Positions 1-8,120 are shown, numbered from the stretch's first letter. The stretch: DNA of 32,391 bases from Streptomyces sp. col6 (GCF_008042035.1 NZ_RDBL01000005.1:1-32391); one strand, 5' to 3'. Numbers and translations: made by a program. The notes: a model not told the origin generated them from the sequence alone.

Positions 1-72
1 GGTTCCAGGAAGGCGGCGAGACGGAGGGCGGGGCGCCCGGTGACGGGGCGTGCGGCTGATTCGGCGGCCCGG

Positions 73-105
73 CCGGCCGCCCGGAATAGGGAGGCGGGCG
101 GCCGG
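73..105. repeat. GC-rich inverted repeat (hairpin) upstream of the GNAT gene
   Basis: An 11-bp perfect inverted repeat, CCGGCCGCCCG at 73-83 and its complement at 95-105, encloses an 11-nt loop. It lies 22 bp before the start codon of the acetyltransferase gene. It could be the terminator of a gene left of the window or a 5' leader hairpin. There is no T-tract, and such GC-rich dyads also arise by chance in this genome type. I see no gene in 1-127. Confidence 0.4.
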
Positions 106-127
106 ATGCCTCCGTACGCTGCGCCCC

Positions 128-622
128 ATGCCCGAACTCCAGCGCCTGCGCCCCGACCACGCCCCCGCCGTCCTCGCGTTCGAGCAGGCCAACCGCGCCT
201 TCTTCGCGGCGTCGGTTCCGGACCGGGGCGACGACTTCTTCGCGGACTACCCGGCCCGCCACGCGGCCCTGCTGGCCGAACAGGAGGCGGGCGTCTGCCA
301 CTTCCACGTCCTGGTGGACTCGGGCGAGATCCTTGGCCGCTTCAACCTGATGGACGCCACCGCCGGCACCGCCGAACTCGGCTTCCGCCTCGCGGAGACC
401 GCGACGGGCCGCGGCCTGGCGACGACCACGGTGCACCGGCTCTTCGACCTGTGCCGCACGAGGTACGCCCTGACGACGCTCACAGCGAGGGCGGCACTGA
501 CGAACACGGGGTCGCGGGCGGTGCTGAGTCGCACGGGGTTCGTGGAGACGGGCGAGGAGGTGACGCTGAACGGGGAGCGGGGGGTGGCGTACGTACGGGA
601 GTTGGAGGCGTGGACGGCGTAA
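128..622 (+). CDS. GNAT family N-acetyltransferase (RimJ/RimL-like)
   Basis: The 164-residue protein has the GNAT layout of enzymes that move an acetyl group from acetyl-CoA to an amine, often the N-terminus of a ribosomal protein. The acetyl-CoA loop is at about residues 95-105 (FRLAETATGRGLAT) and a conserved C-terminal segment with NTGSRAVLSRTGF follows near residue 140, both typical of the RimJ/RimL group. The frame is open upstream to about position 50, but that extension is arginine- and proline-rich and precedes the usual family start, so I chose the ATG at 128. The ribosome binding site is weak. The acyl acceptor cannot be read from sequence. It appears to be a housekeeping flank of the defence island. 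Confidence 0.85.
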   Translation: MPELQRLRPDHAPAVLAFEQANRAFFAASVPDRGDDFFADYPARHAALLAEQEAGVCHFHVLVDSGEILGRFNLMDATAGTAELGFRLAETATGRGLATTTVHRLFDLCRTRYALTTLTARAALTNTGSRAVLSRTGFVETGEEVTLNGERGVAYVRELEAWTA

Positions 623-711
623 CCCGGATGTGGCCGACTTAAGTCTGGGCAAGCCCGCGCACCGCCCCGACCATGGCCACCTGATCAGCGGATCGCTACG
701 GGGGGAACCGG

Positions 712-1287
712 ATGAGCGAGGACGACCAGGGCGCACCGAGCGGCGACCGCCCGCCACCCCGTGCCAGGGCCCGAAGCAGCTCTGGGCCGCAGGGCCCGGC
801 TCGCCCGCCGGGCGCAGGCGGATGGACCGGCACCCCGTCGCCCGCAGACAACCGGATGCCCGCTCCGGTGAGCAGCCTGCGCGTACTGATGATGGTGGTC
901 GGCGGCATCCAGGCGGTCCTCGGCCTGGCCCTGGTCACGAACAGCGTCGCCATCGCCCAGGCCGTCTGGGGCGAGGACGACACCTCCTCCACGTACTACT
1001 CCCCCGAGGGAGAGGCCCACTCGGGCACCGTCGTCTTCATCGGCATCCTCGTCCTCGCGATCGCCGCCTGGGGCATTCTGACCGCCCTCAAGTTCCCGAC
1101 CCGCCTGCCCGCCGTGCGAAATTCGGCCATCGCGTACGGCTGGACAGCCCTCGCCTTCGACATCGCCGTCTGGGCCGTCGCACCCATCCTGGTCCTGAAC
1201 CTGCTGGGGCTCGTCGTCGCCATCCTGCTCATCGTCCGGCCGAACCAGCCGGAGTGCCGGGTGTGGTTCGGATACCAGGGACGCTGA
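712..1287 (+). CDS. Small multi-pass membrane protein, unknown function
   Basis: The 191-residue protein begins with about 50 residues rich in Pro, Arg and Ser that are probably disordered. Four hydrophobic segments follow: around 55-80 (VLMMVVGGIQAVLGLALV), 105-128 (VVFIGILVLAIAAWGIL), 140-158 and 160-178. A 24-residue polar loop with acidic residues separates the first two helices. The start has a good GGGGG ribosome binding site 5 nt upstream. Such Pro-rich, four-helix proteins are common hypothetical membrane proteins in Streptomyces. I do not recognise a family or assign a role. It is the last ordinary gene before the restriction-type genes begin, 115 bp downstream. Confidence 0.8.
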   Translation: MSEDDQGAPSGDRPPPRARARSSSGPQGPARPPGAGGWTGTPSPADNRMPAPVSSLRVLMMVVGGIQAVLGLALVTNSVAIAQAVWGEDDTSSTYYSPEGEAHSGTVVFIGILVLAIAAWGILTALKFPTRLPAVRNSAIAYGWTALAFDIAVWAVAPILVLNLLGLVVAILLIVRPNQPECRVWFGYQGR

Positions 1288-1402
1288 GCGGACGGCCGGC
1301 AAGGTCCTCGCCACTCGGTGCGCTTCCGCACGATCGATTCGAGCAGGGGTGATTCGCCGTCGTCGATCGCGAAGAGGACCGGGCGTAGGACACTTGGCCG
1401 TG

Positions 1403-1858
1403 ATGAGTACCGCCAGACCTTCCTCCCCAGCCGTGTCCGCCCGAATGAGTCGCCAGGCGAGCCGCGACACCGCGCCCGAGGTGGCGGTCCGGAAGTTGTT
1501 GCACGCGTCCGGCTACCGGTACCGCCTCAACGAGCGGGTGCCCCACATGTCCCGGCGGACGATCGACATCGCCTTCATCCGGGCCAAGGTGGCCGTGTTC
1601 CTGGACGGATGCTTCTGGCACGGCTGCCCCGAGCACGCGACGCAACCGAAGTCGAACGCCGAGTGGTGGCGGCAGAAGCTCGATCGCAACATGGCGCGGG
1701 ACGCGGAGACGACGGCCCACCTGGTGGCCGAGGGGTGGACGGTCCTGCGCTTCTGGGAGCACCAGGCCCCGGTCCAGGTCGCGGAGGAAGTTGCGGAGGT
1801 CGTCGACCGGAAGAAGGAGTCCCCGAGGCGGACGGGGCGGGGAGGCGGGGACCAGTGA
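1403..1858 (+). CDS. vsr: Very short patch repair (Vsr-like) endonuclease
   Basis: The 151-residue protein matches the Vsr family, which nicks DNA at T:G mismatches left by deamination of 5-methylcytosine. Visible landmarks are the N-terminal MSRQASRDTAPE segment (15-26), Asp55 in RRTIDIAF at the position of the metal-binding aspartate, and the GCFWHGC motif (69-75) with His73. Asp68 sits where E. coli Vsr has a catalytic-site histidine, a substitution I recall from other Vsr-like proteins. The ATG at 1403 gives the normal family length; an upstream extension is Arg-rich and was rejected. The last 4 bp overlap the GTG start of the next methyltransferase, so the two are probably co-translated. 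It is the only recognisable nuclease in the whole defence block and might therefore also act as an effector (inference). Confidence 0.9.
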   Translation: MSTARPSSPAVSARMSRQASRDTAPEVAVRKLLHASGYRYRLNERVPHMSRRTIDIAFIRAKVAVFLDGCFWHGCPEHATQPKSNAEWWRQKLDRNMARDAETTAHLVAEGWTVLRFWEHQAPVQVAEEVAEVVDRKKESPRRTGRGGGDQ

Positions 1859-2811
1859 GCGAGTTGCGGTTCGTGGACGTGTGCGCGGGGGCCGGCGGGT
1901 TGGCCCTCGGGCTGGAGCGGGCCGGGTTCGATCCGGTGCTGCTGTTGGACAGGAAGGCGGTCGCCTGCGAGACGCTGGGCCTGAACCGGCCGCATTGGAA
2001 GGTCCTGGAGATGGACCTGCTGGACTTCGTCCCGGACGAGCATCCGCAGACGTACGACGTCGACCTCCTGTCGGCCGGTCTTCCGCGCGTGAAGTCCAGC
2101 GCCACGGCGGCCAGGACGGAGACGGACGAGGAGGAGCGGCTGCTCAGGGCGGCGGTCCTCCTCTCCCACTCGATCCAGCCGCGTGCCGTGATCCTGGAGA
2201 ACGTGCCGGGGCTGGTCGACGCGGGTGCCTTCGAGCCCCTGCGCGGGTTCATCCGGGAGGAGCTGGAGCACCTCGGGTATCGGCTCCACTGGTTCGTCCT
2301 GAACGCGGCGGACTACGGGGTGCCGCAGGACCGGAAGCAAGGGGTGCTCGTCGCTCTCAAGGAACCGTACGGCGATCGCTTTCGTCCACCGACGCCCACG
2401 GTGAAGGAGCATGTGCCGGTGGGTGTGGCGCTTCGGGCGTCCATGGCCTCCCGTGGATGGAGCGGGGCGGATGCCTGGGCGGCTCGGGCCGTCTCCGTGG
2501 CGCCAACATTGGTCGGCGGTTCCGACAACCGCGGGGGTGCCGACCTGGGCCCGACGGGCACGAAGGCCGCCTGGGCGCGGATGGGGGTCAACGGCGGGGC
2601 GCTGGCGGACGAAGTTCCCGGTCCGGAGACGGCCGACGCCCCGGGGCTGATCAAGCTCACGGACGCACAGGCGGCGCTGTTGCAGGGCTTCCCCACGGAG
2701 TGGCGCTTCGCCGGCCGGAAGACTGCTCGGTACCGGCAGATAGGGCATGCATCGCCACCGGCGGTGGGGGAAGCACTGGGGTTCGCGGTCGCGGAGGCAT
2801 TGCGTGGTTGA
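1855..2811 (+). CDS. C5-cytosine methyltransferase homologue lacking the catalytic cysteine
   Basis: The 318-residue protein has the fold signatures of DNA (cytosine-5) methyltransferases. Motif I (FVDVCAGAGGLALGLERAGF, 6-25) binds SAM, motif VI ENV is at 115-117, and motif VIII (QDRKQ) is at 158-162. Motif IV, normally GxPCxxFS with the nucleophilic Cys, reads SAGLPRVKSS at 73-82, so Arg78 replaces the Cys. Motif VIII has Gln for the second Arg, and motif X reads IGHASPP instead of GNAxPP. Frame and codon usage are uniform through motif IV, so this is not a frameshift. It should not methylate by the normal mechanism. It may be a DNA-binding subunit, a sensor, or an enzyme with altered chemistry (inference). 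The GTG start, preceded by GGAGGCGGGG, overlaps vsr. Confidence 0.85.
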   Translation: MSELRFVDVCAGAGGLALGLERAGFDPVLLLDRKAVACETLGLNRPHWKVLEMDLLDFVPDEHPQTYDVDLLSAGLPRVKSSATAARTETDEEERLLRAAVLLSHSIQPRAVILENVPGLVDAGAFEPLRGFIREELEHLGYRLHWFVLNAADYGVPQDRKQGVLVALKEPYGDRFRPPTPTVKEHVPVGVALRASMASRGWSGADAWAARAVSVAPTLVGGSDNRGGADLGPTGTKAAWARMGVNGGALADEVPGPETADAPGLIKLTDAQAALLQGFPTEWRFAGRKTARYRQIGHASPPAVGEALGFAVAEALRG

Positions 2812-2838
2812 GCACGCGTGGCTGTCCGCGCACGAAGG

Positions 2839-2867
2839 TTAGTTGATCTTGAACGGCCGGCTACACT
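2839..2867 (+). promoter_or_regulatory. Possible promoter giving a leaderless methyltransferase mRNA
   Basis: A -10-like TACACT (2862-2867) ends 8 nt before the ATG at 2876. With normal spacing, transcription would start on or next to that ATG, giving a leaderless message, which is common in actinomycetes. A TTAGTT at 2839-2844 lies 17 nt upstream as a poor -35. No Shine-Dalgarno sequence is visible before the ATG, which fits. The match is by eye only. Confidence 0.35.
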
Positions 2868-2875
2868 TCAATCCC

Positions 2876-4114
2876 ATGACCCACGCACCTCGCCCACCCT
2901 TCCAACCTGCGGGTTTCCGCATCGTGGACTTGTTTGCCGGCCCCGGTGGCCTGGACATCGCCGCCACGATCATGGGAGTGGAGAGCATCGGGGTCGAGTG
3001 GGACGAGCCGACGCGTGCCACGCGCGAGGCAGCCCTCCTGCGGACCACCGAGGTGAGGGATGTCGCCGCCGTGGGTCCGTGCGACCCGGAGGTGAAGGAC
3101 GCGAATGTCCTCACCGGCGGACCGCCTTGCCAGTCGTTCTCCGTGGCAGGCAACCGGGAGGGCCACAAGGCTCTGGAGGACGTGAAGCGGCTGGCCGCCT
3201 GCTTGGTCTCCGCGAGGGACCGCAAGTCCTTCGACTCCATTTGGAAAGAAGTCAAGCGCGAGACCGACTCCATGTCCGACGAACGCACGGGGTTCGTGCT
3301 CCAGCCCTTGCGCTGGATCATGGAGGCGAAGCTCAAGCGCAAGAGGCCCTACGACGTCGTGGTGCTGGAACAGGTCCCCACCGTGCTGCCGGTGTGGAAG
3401 CACTATGCCGAGCTGCTCAACGGCATCGGCTACGCGGCCAAGGCCCATGTCCTGCATGCCGAGGCATTCGGCGTCCCTCAGACACGCAGGCGTGCCGTGC
3501 TGATCGCCCAGTGGGATCCGAAGAACACGGGGAGGGATGTGTACTTTCCCGAAGCGACCCACCAGCAGTACCGCAAGGGAGTCGAGCGCCTGCTGCCCAC
3601 CACGCCTGAGGCCCCGGCCGGCGATCCGCAGGACGGTGCCCTGTTCGCCCCGCCGAAGAACGCCAAGGAGCCGTGGGTATCGGTCGGCGACGTGCTCGCC
3701 ACCACCCGACCCCGCGATTTCGTCCTGGTCTCCAATTACGGTTCCGGCGGCGACCCGAAGAACCGAGGGCGCCGTACCTCCGAGGAACCGGCCGCGACGA
3801 TCACCGGCAAGTTCCGCCGCAACCGGTTGTTCCTCCTGAAGGAGAACGAGTCGGGCGAGAAGGAGGTCGGCGAGGAGCTGGATCGGCTCTCGCTCGAAGA
3901 GGGCGGGCTCCTGCAGTCGTTCCCGGCTCGCTACCCATGGCGGTCCACGGACGTGGCCCAGCAGATCGGGAACGCCATCCCGCCGCGTCTCTCCCTGCAC
4001 ATCCTGAGCGCCGCGCTGCTGCGCGGACGCCCGGAGAACGACTGGTTCACCCGGCTCGCGGAATGGGAGCCGCCGGTCGACTCGGCGGAGCAGGACTTCC
4101 CCGAAGGCCCCTGA
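2876..4114 (+). CDS. DNA (cytosine-5) methyltransferase, apparently active
   Basis: The 412-residue protein carries a full C5-methyltransferase set: motif I VDLFAGPGGLDIA (17-29) for SAM, motif IV GGPPCQSFS (81-89) with nucleophile Cys85, motif VI as EQV at 165-167 (usually ENV), motif VIII QTRRR (202-206), and motif X GNAIPP near the C-terminus. Between motifs IV and VI lies an insert of roughly 40 mostly charged residues. The probable target-recognition region spans about 215-345. It transfers a methyl group to cytosine in an unknown DNA sequence and would protect host DNA. A TTG at 2843 would add 11 residues, but the ATG at 2876 fits the possible leaderless promoter. It is the plausible counterpart of the DISARM class 2 methyltransferase DrmMII, although I cannot confirm that subfamily. 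It is convergent with the next gene, 24 bp away. Confidence 0.9.
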   Translation: MTHAPRPPFQPAGFRIVDLFAGPGGLDIAATIMGVESIGVEWDEPTRATREAALLRTTEVRDVAAVGPCDPEVKDANVLTGGPPCQSFSVAGNREGHKALEDVKRLAACLVSARDRKSFDSIWKEVKRETDSMSDERTGFVLQPLRWIMEAKLKRKRPYDVVVLEQVPTVLPVWKHYAELLNGIGYAAKAHVLHAEAFGVPQTRRRAVLIAQWDPKNTGRDVYFPEATHQQYRKGVERLLPTTPEAPAGDPQDGALFAPPKNAKEPWVSVGDVLATTRPRDFVLVSNYGSGGDPKNRGRRTSEEPAATITGKFRRNRLFLLKENESGEKEVGEELDRLSLEEGGLLQSFPARYPWRSTDVAQQIGNAIPPRLSLHILSAALLRGRPENDWFTRLAEWEPPVDSAEQDFPEGP

Positions 4115-4138
4115 CACGGGACCTTCGAGACCGCCCGG

Positions 4139-5023
4139 TTACTCCGCCTCGTCGCCCTCGGACTTCTTTCCCCGTACGGGCGCCTCTGCGAACAGTTCCG
4201 CGAAGTGCTCGGCGAGCGCGGCGACGGATTCTTCGGGTGCCCTCTCCTCGTCCGGTCCTTCCGGCAACACCTTTCGTGGCACCGCCGGCGCCCACTCCGC
4301 TTCCTCGATCCACTGTGCCAACGGTCGGCCGTCCCGTTCGATGTCAGGTGCGATGACGTCGTACATGATCGTGGCCGCGGACGCGTTGACTGCCTTGACC
4401 AGGGCGTTGACTTCCCGGCCGGTGCGTACAGTGCCTCGAACCATCAGGTCGACCAGCGCCAGCGCCGTCGGACGGTGGTCGATGACGGAAAGCCGCAGCG
4501 CGGAGTTGAACATCTCCTGTTGGCCACAGGCGGTCACCACCGGGCCGTAGTCGGAGCCGTTCCGGAACAACTCGGCTGCCCACCACAGTCTCGCGAAGGC
4601 CTGGGAGTCCAAGGAGCCACGAAAGCGCTTGGCCGCCACTTTCGACTCCTCCCCCTTGTCGGACTTGTGCCGGCACACCACGTAGTCGGGCGCGACCCCG
4701 AGGGCCAGGTAGTTCCACAACCTGTTGTCCGCCGCCTCCCGGCGTGTGAGCCGCAGGGTCGCGTGGAGCCGAGGAGCCAACCAGGCATCGGCGGCGGTCA
4801 CCCTCTCGCCGCCGAACACGTGCATCGCATCGTCCACCAGATCGCGGACCGGCTGAAGCGCCCCTCTGGCTTCCTCCGCCGGCAGGGGTTCCGTGACCTT
4901 GTTCAGCGCTATGGCGGGGACGTCCTCCTTGCCGGTGCGCAAGCCCTCGGTGATGTAGCGGGCAGCGTTGAGGTCCGCCAGGAGCGCCAGACGCTCGGGC
5001 AGGTGGCTGGGCTTGTCGGTCAC
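4139..5023 (-). CDS. DUF6339-like protein in the GHKL ATPase operon
   Basis: The 294-residue protein is largely helical and has no membrane segment or signal peptide. Residues 85-160 carry the pattern LHATLRLTRREAADNRLWNYLAL, then PDYVVCRH, a basic stretch, and FARLWWAAELFRNGSDY. From memory this resembles the DUF6339 family of uncharacterised proteins found near restriction-type genes; I could not check it. The C-terminal 45 residues are acidic and probably disordered. The GTG start overlaps the stop of the upstream gene (GTGA), so it is the third gene of a coupled operon beginning with the XRE-GHKL ATPase. No catalytic motif is evident. Its role is probably as a partner subunit of that ATPase, inferred only from context. 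Confidence 0.7.
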   Translation of the reverse strand: MTDKPSHLPERLALLADLNAARYITEGLRTGKEDVPAIALNKVTEPLPAEEARGALQPVRDLVDDAMHVFGGERVTAADAWLAPRLHATLRLTRREAADNRLWNYLALGVAPDYVVCRHKSDKGEESKVAAKRFRGSLDSQAFARLWWAAELFRNGSDYGPVVTACGQQEMFNSALRLSVIDHRPTALALVDLMVRGTVRTGREVNALVKAVNASAATIMYDVIAPDIERDGRPLAQWIEEAEWAPAVPRKVLPEGPDEERAPEESVAALAEHFAELFAEAPVRGKKSEGDEAE

Positions 5024-6012
5024 GCGTCGGTCCCCCGGTCGAGTCGGTCGAGGCCGCGGATGGTCGCCGTCAGGGCCTTCGGTACTTCCGCCCTGCGCGT
5101 CGCGGCGTAGTGGATGCGCGGCTGGAGGTCGGTCCACCCGGACGCTCCGGTCCTTCGACCGTGGACCTCCCGGAGCGCATCCCCCAGGGGACGCCCCGGC
5201 ACGACGTCCGGAAGCATCTCGCGCAGGACCTCGCCCCGCCAGTCCTGGGGGAAGAGCGGCGTGCCGTCGTCCTCGACCTCCAGGTCGCCGATGGCCGTGT
5301 GGAAGACGGCCGTCCACACGTCGGTGCACATCTGGGCGATCAAGAGGTCCCGGACCAGGCTCTCGACCGCCGTGCCCTGGCCGTCGACGAGTTCGGTGAC
5401 CCCCTCGAAGTCGGTGTTCACGTGCACGGTGGGCACGTCGCCGGAGGTGTCGACGGTCCACGGCACGTCCGCGAAGGGGCGCAGCCACTCGGGGCCCTCC
5501 CGGAAGCCGACCTCGGAGACCTCCAACTCCCGCTCGCGCAGCGGAGCGTCGGACTTCATGTCGACGATCCAGTCCCTCTCGGAGGCGGCGATCATGCGAC
5601 CCCGCACTCCGTCGACCGTGGCGATCACATGCACGGTCATCGTCGCGCGGTCGAGGTGGTCCGCCCGCCAGAGGTCCAGGTGGCCGGCCCATTCGCGGCC
5701 GTCCTCGTCGCGGGGTTCGAGGCATACGGTCGTCCGCGCGTTGGTGGCGCCCTCGGTGAGCACGACCAGGACGGACACGTCGGACCAGGGTCCGTCGGGG
5801 TCGGTCGCGCGTCCGGGGACGGCGACCGTGAGCGTCAACCTGGCCCTTTCCCAGTCGTCCCGCTCGGCCAGCCCCAGGGCCACCACCTGCTCAACGGTGG
5901 AGTAGGTCTTGGTGTCGAGCGGTTCCCGGGCCTCGCCGGGACCCCGCAGCTCCACGGCGGTCACTCTCAGCGTCACCGTGCCGGGAAGGCGCTTGTACGG
6001 ATAGCCCCTCAT
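5020..6012 (-). CDS. Hypothetical protein, second gene of the GHKL ATPase operon
   Basis: I do not recognise this 330-residue protein. The first 160 residues alternate short hydrophobic and polar runs (GTVTLRVTAVEL, ARLTLTVAVPG, VSVLVVLTEG, ATMTVHVIATVDG), suggesting a beta-sandwich-like domain. The C-terminal half (about 190-330) looks more helical, with VESLVRDLLIAQMCTDVWTAVFHTAIGDLEV. There is no signal peptide, membrane helix or obvious catalytic motif. The ATG start overlaps the upstream stop by 4 bp (ATGA), and the gene's own stop overlaps the next start, so all three minus-strand genes are probably made together and may form one complex. An accessory protein taking the third place beside a GHKL ATPase is consistent with MutL/MORC-type restriction loci, but no homology is claimed. 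Confidence 0.75.
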   Translation of the reverse strand: MRGYPYKRLPGTVTLRVTAVELRGPGEAREPLDTKTYSTVEQVVALGLAERDDWERARLTLTVAVPGRATDPDGPWSDVSVLVVLTEGATNARTTVCLEPRDEDGREWAGHLDLWRADHLDRATMTVHVIATVDGVRGRMIAASERDWIVDMKSDAPLRERELEVSEVGFREGPEWLRPFADVPWTVDTSGDVPTVHVNTDFEGVTELVDGQGTAVESLVRDLLIAQMCTDVWTAVFHTAIGDLEVEDDGTPLFPQDWRGEVLREMLPDVVPGRPLGDALREVHGRRTGASGWTDLQPRIHYAATRRAEVPKALTATIRGLDRLDRGTDA

Positions 6013-8120
6013 GCCTGGCCCCCCTTCTCGGTTCCGAGTTCGACGATCAGGCCGGTGAACACGGCCTTCACCGGGTGCGTGGAAACGTCGGTCGTGCCCC
6101 TGAACGTCGCCTTGCGGGCTCCCGGCGCGAAGTGAATCGCCCCGTCGACCACTTCGCAGTTGTGAATGCCGACGAGATCGGCCCATCCCAGCACCGGGCG
6201 CGGGCCCGATCGGACATCGAGCTTCGCCACGGGACTCGGCCGCGATGCGTCACCACCGGAGGGGATCTTCACCTCTCCGGTGACGCACCACGCGCCGTTC
6301 TCGTCGACGAAGGCGTCCAGCTCCTCCAGCGTCGGCAGTGCCGAGGGGCCGGCGGGTCGCGGGGCCCGTTTACCGCCCAACGTCAGCTTCTTGCGCAGGC
6401 GCTCGGACCCCTTCGACCGCTTGGCCCTGGGTACGGCCACGAGTTCGCGCACCGCCTTGTTGGTATCGGTGGTGAGTTTGGCGATCCGGCGGTACGCGGA
6501 CGGTGAGTACAGCATCCGCAGCTCCTCCGTCTGGCCCCACTTGTTGTGCTCGGGGGGCTCGGAGGCACGGAGGAAGGCTTCCGCCTCGCCCGCGCCCGTG
6601 GCGTCCTCCCCGGCGGCGTGGCCCGTGAGCAGTACGGCGTGGAAGGGGTTCGTCCCGACGGGGAGGTCCCCGACCCGGGCCGCCCTGACGGTCATGCGAT
6701 TGCCCCGCATCGTGACCACATGGTTCGGCTTGCCCACGTCGTCGGCCTCGGTGACGAGGACGACGGCCCGATGCTCGACCTTCTCCCGCCCACCGGAGCC
6801 TGCGGGCACGTTGAACGGAACGGTCGTCATGGCGACTTGCCCGGACGCGGTCAGGCGCTCCACGGTCGTGCCGTCGAGGAACGCCTGCAGCGCGCGGGTG
6901 CGTGCCGGCTGTTCGGTGCTGGGGTCGACCCGTTCCTCCTCGATGACCTCCTCACCGTTGCGGAGCGTCCTGACGGATGCCTCCAGCAAGGGGCGTCGTG
7001 TCTCGCCCACGGTCATGGCCGCCCAGAAGTTGCGGCCGAGTGCCTGGACGAGACGCTTGTGCATCCGGTGCACGCTGTCGTCGTCCTCGACACCGTTCTT
7101 CTCGGCTTCGGGATCGACGAGGCTCGCCACGTCGTGGGCGCCGACGATCAGGAACGAGGTCCCCGGCTCGTCGCTCTCCCGCGTGAGGTGGAGCCTCTCG
7201 ACCTTGTCCTCGTCCGCCCACCAGGAGCGGGCGACGTCCGCGCTGTCCGCGTCCGGGTCCGGGCGGCCGAACCAGGCCGGACCGGCCCAGGGACGGCCAC
7301 CCACTTCGCGCCAGGGAAGGTCCAGCCGGCCGATGAGACGCCGCTCCGTGCGCCCTTCGTGGGGCTCGGAGAGAGTGGAGTTGATGAGGACGAGACCGAG
7401 ACGACTGGTGGCCCAGAGCGTCGCCTTCCCGAGGCCGTACGAACCGCCCGCGCCGCTCCCGGTCTTGTGGCTGTCGAGCTGCCGACGCACCACGGCCGCG
7501 AATCGACCGGTCTCGTAGTCGTCGCCGGTCAGACCGGAGGCGTTGTAGTCGTCGACGCGCAGGAGCACCAGGCGGTCGCGCTCATACATGTCGCGCAGAC
7601 CCGCGGCGATGACCCGGCCGACCTTCTGTTGCTGTGACGACGCCGCCTCGTAGTGCGGCATGAGTTCGTCCCAGCGGATCTCCTCCCGGAAGCGGGCCAG
7701 GACCTCGCCGGTCAACTCGTGGAGGGTGTACCGCACGCGCACCGGTTGTTTGCGGTCGAGACGCTCGTCGAGACTGTTCTGCGTGGCCTCGCGGGCCAGC
7801 ACCTCGACGTCGGCCTCGAAGGCGAAGGCGGCGGCGTTGCCGAAGTCGCGCCCTCCGTCGGCGTATCCGGGACGGTGGTACCAGCTGACGGGCAGGCCGG
7901 ACAGGGCGTCCGCGGTACGGGTGTGGATGGTGTCGAGATCGGTGCCGAGAGCTTCCGCGATCTTGGCGATGGTGTCCTCACGGGGGGTCGCCCGCCCGGT
8001 GATCCACGCCGAGACAGCGGCCCGCGTCATCCCGATGCGTTCACCGAGGACGGCCTGACTCATCCCGGATTGCCTCAACTGCCGGGCGAGCCAGGGCCCG
8101 AAATCCATGCGGCTGTCCAA
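6009..8120 (-). CDS. XRE-type HTH fused to GHKL (MutL/MORC/Hsp90-type) ATPase
   Basis: The 703-residue protein joins an XRE helix-turn-helix (about 12-60; SQAVLGERIGMTRAAVSAWITG) to a GHKL ATPase. The Bergerat-fold boxes are visible: N-box REATQNSLDE (110-119) with Glu111 and Asn115, D-box RVDDYNASG (188-196), and G-box GGSYGLGK (225-232). About 450 uncharacterised residues follow. GHKL ATPases of the MutL/MORC type occur in restriction-type operons with methylases and helicases (Iyer, Abhiman and Aravind 2008). It probably works as an ATP-driven DNA clamp or switch, and its HTH may bind its own promoter. A TTG at 8120 has GAGGAG at 8-nt spacing; the ATG four codons later (8108) has none, so I prefer TTG. 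It is first in a three-gene operon. Confidence 0.82.
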   Translation of the reverse strand: MDSRMDFGPWLARQLRQSGMSQAVLGERIGMTRAAVSAWITGRATPREDTIAKIAEALGTDLDTIHTRTADALSGLPVSWYHRPGYADGGRDFGNAAAFAFEADVEVLAREATQNSLDERLDRKQPVRVRYTLHELTGEVLARFREEIRWDELMPHYEAASSQQQKVGRVIAAGLRDMYERDRLVLLRVDDYNASGLTGDDYETGRFAAVVRRQLDSHKTGSGAGGSYGLGKATLWATSRLGLVLINSTLSEPHEGRTERRLIGRLDLPWREVGGRPWAGPAWFGRPDPDADSADVARSWWADEDKVERLHLTRESDEPGTSFLIVGAHDVASLVDPEAEKNGVEDDDSVHRMHKRLVQALGRNFWAAMTVGETRRPLLEASVRTLRNGEEVIEEERVDPSTEQPARTRALQAFLDGTTVERLTASGQVAMTTVPFNVPAGSGGREKVEHRAVVLVTEADDVGKPNHVVTMRGNRMTVRAARVGDLPVGTNPFHAVLLTGHAAGEDATGAGEAEAFLRASEPPEHNKWGQTEELRMLYSPSAYRRIAKLTTDTNKAVRELVAVPRAKRSKGSERLRKKLTLGGKRAPRPAGPSALPTLEELDAFVDENGAWCVTGEVKIPSGGDASRPSPVAKLDVRSGPRPVLGWADLVGIHNCEVVDGAIHFAPGARKATFRGTTDVSTHPVKAVFTGLIVELGTEKGGQA

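Noticed and set aside
1288..1402. tRNA or integrase attachment site at the left edge of the defence island
   Set aside because: No tRNA-like cloverleaf, integrase gene or matching direct repeat was seen at either edge.
1855..2811. A frameshift or sequencing error hiding a normal PCQ motif in the first methyltransferase
   Set aside because: The frame, codon usage and protein pattern stay consistent on both sides of GLPRVKSS, and no single-base change restores PC in that place together with its context.
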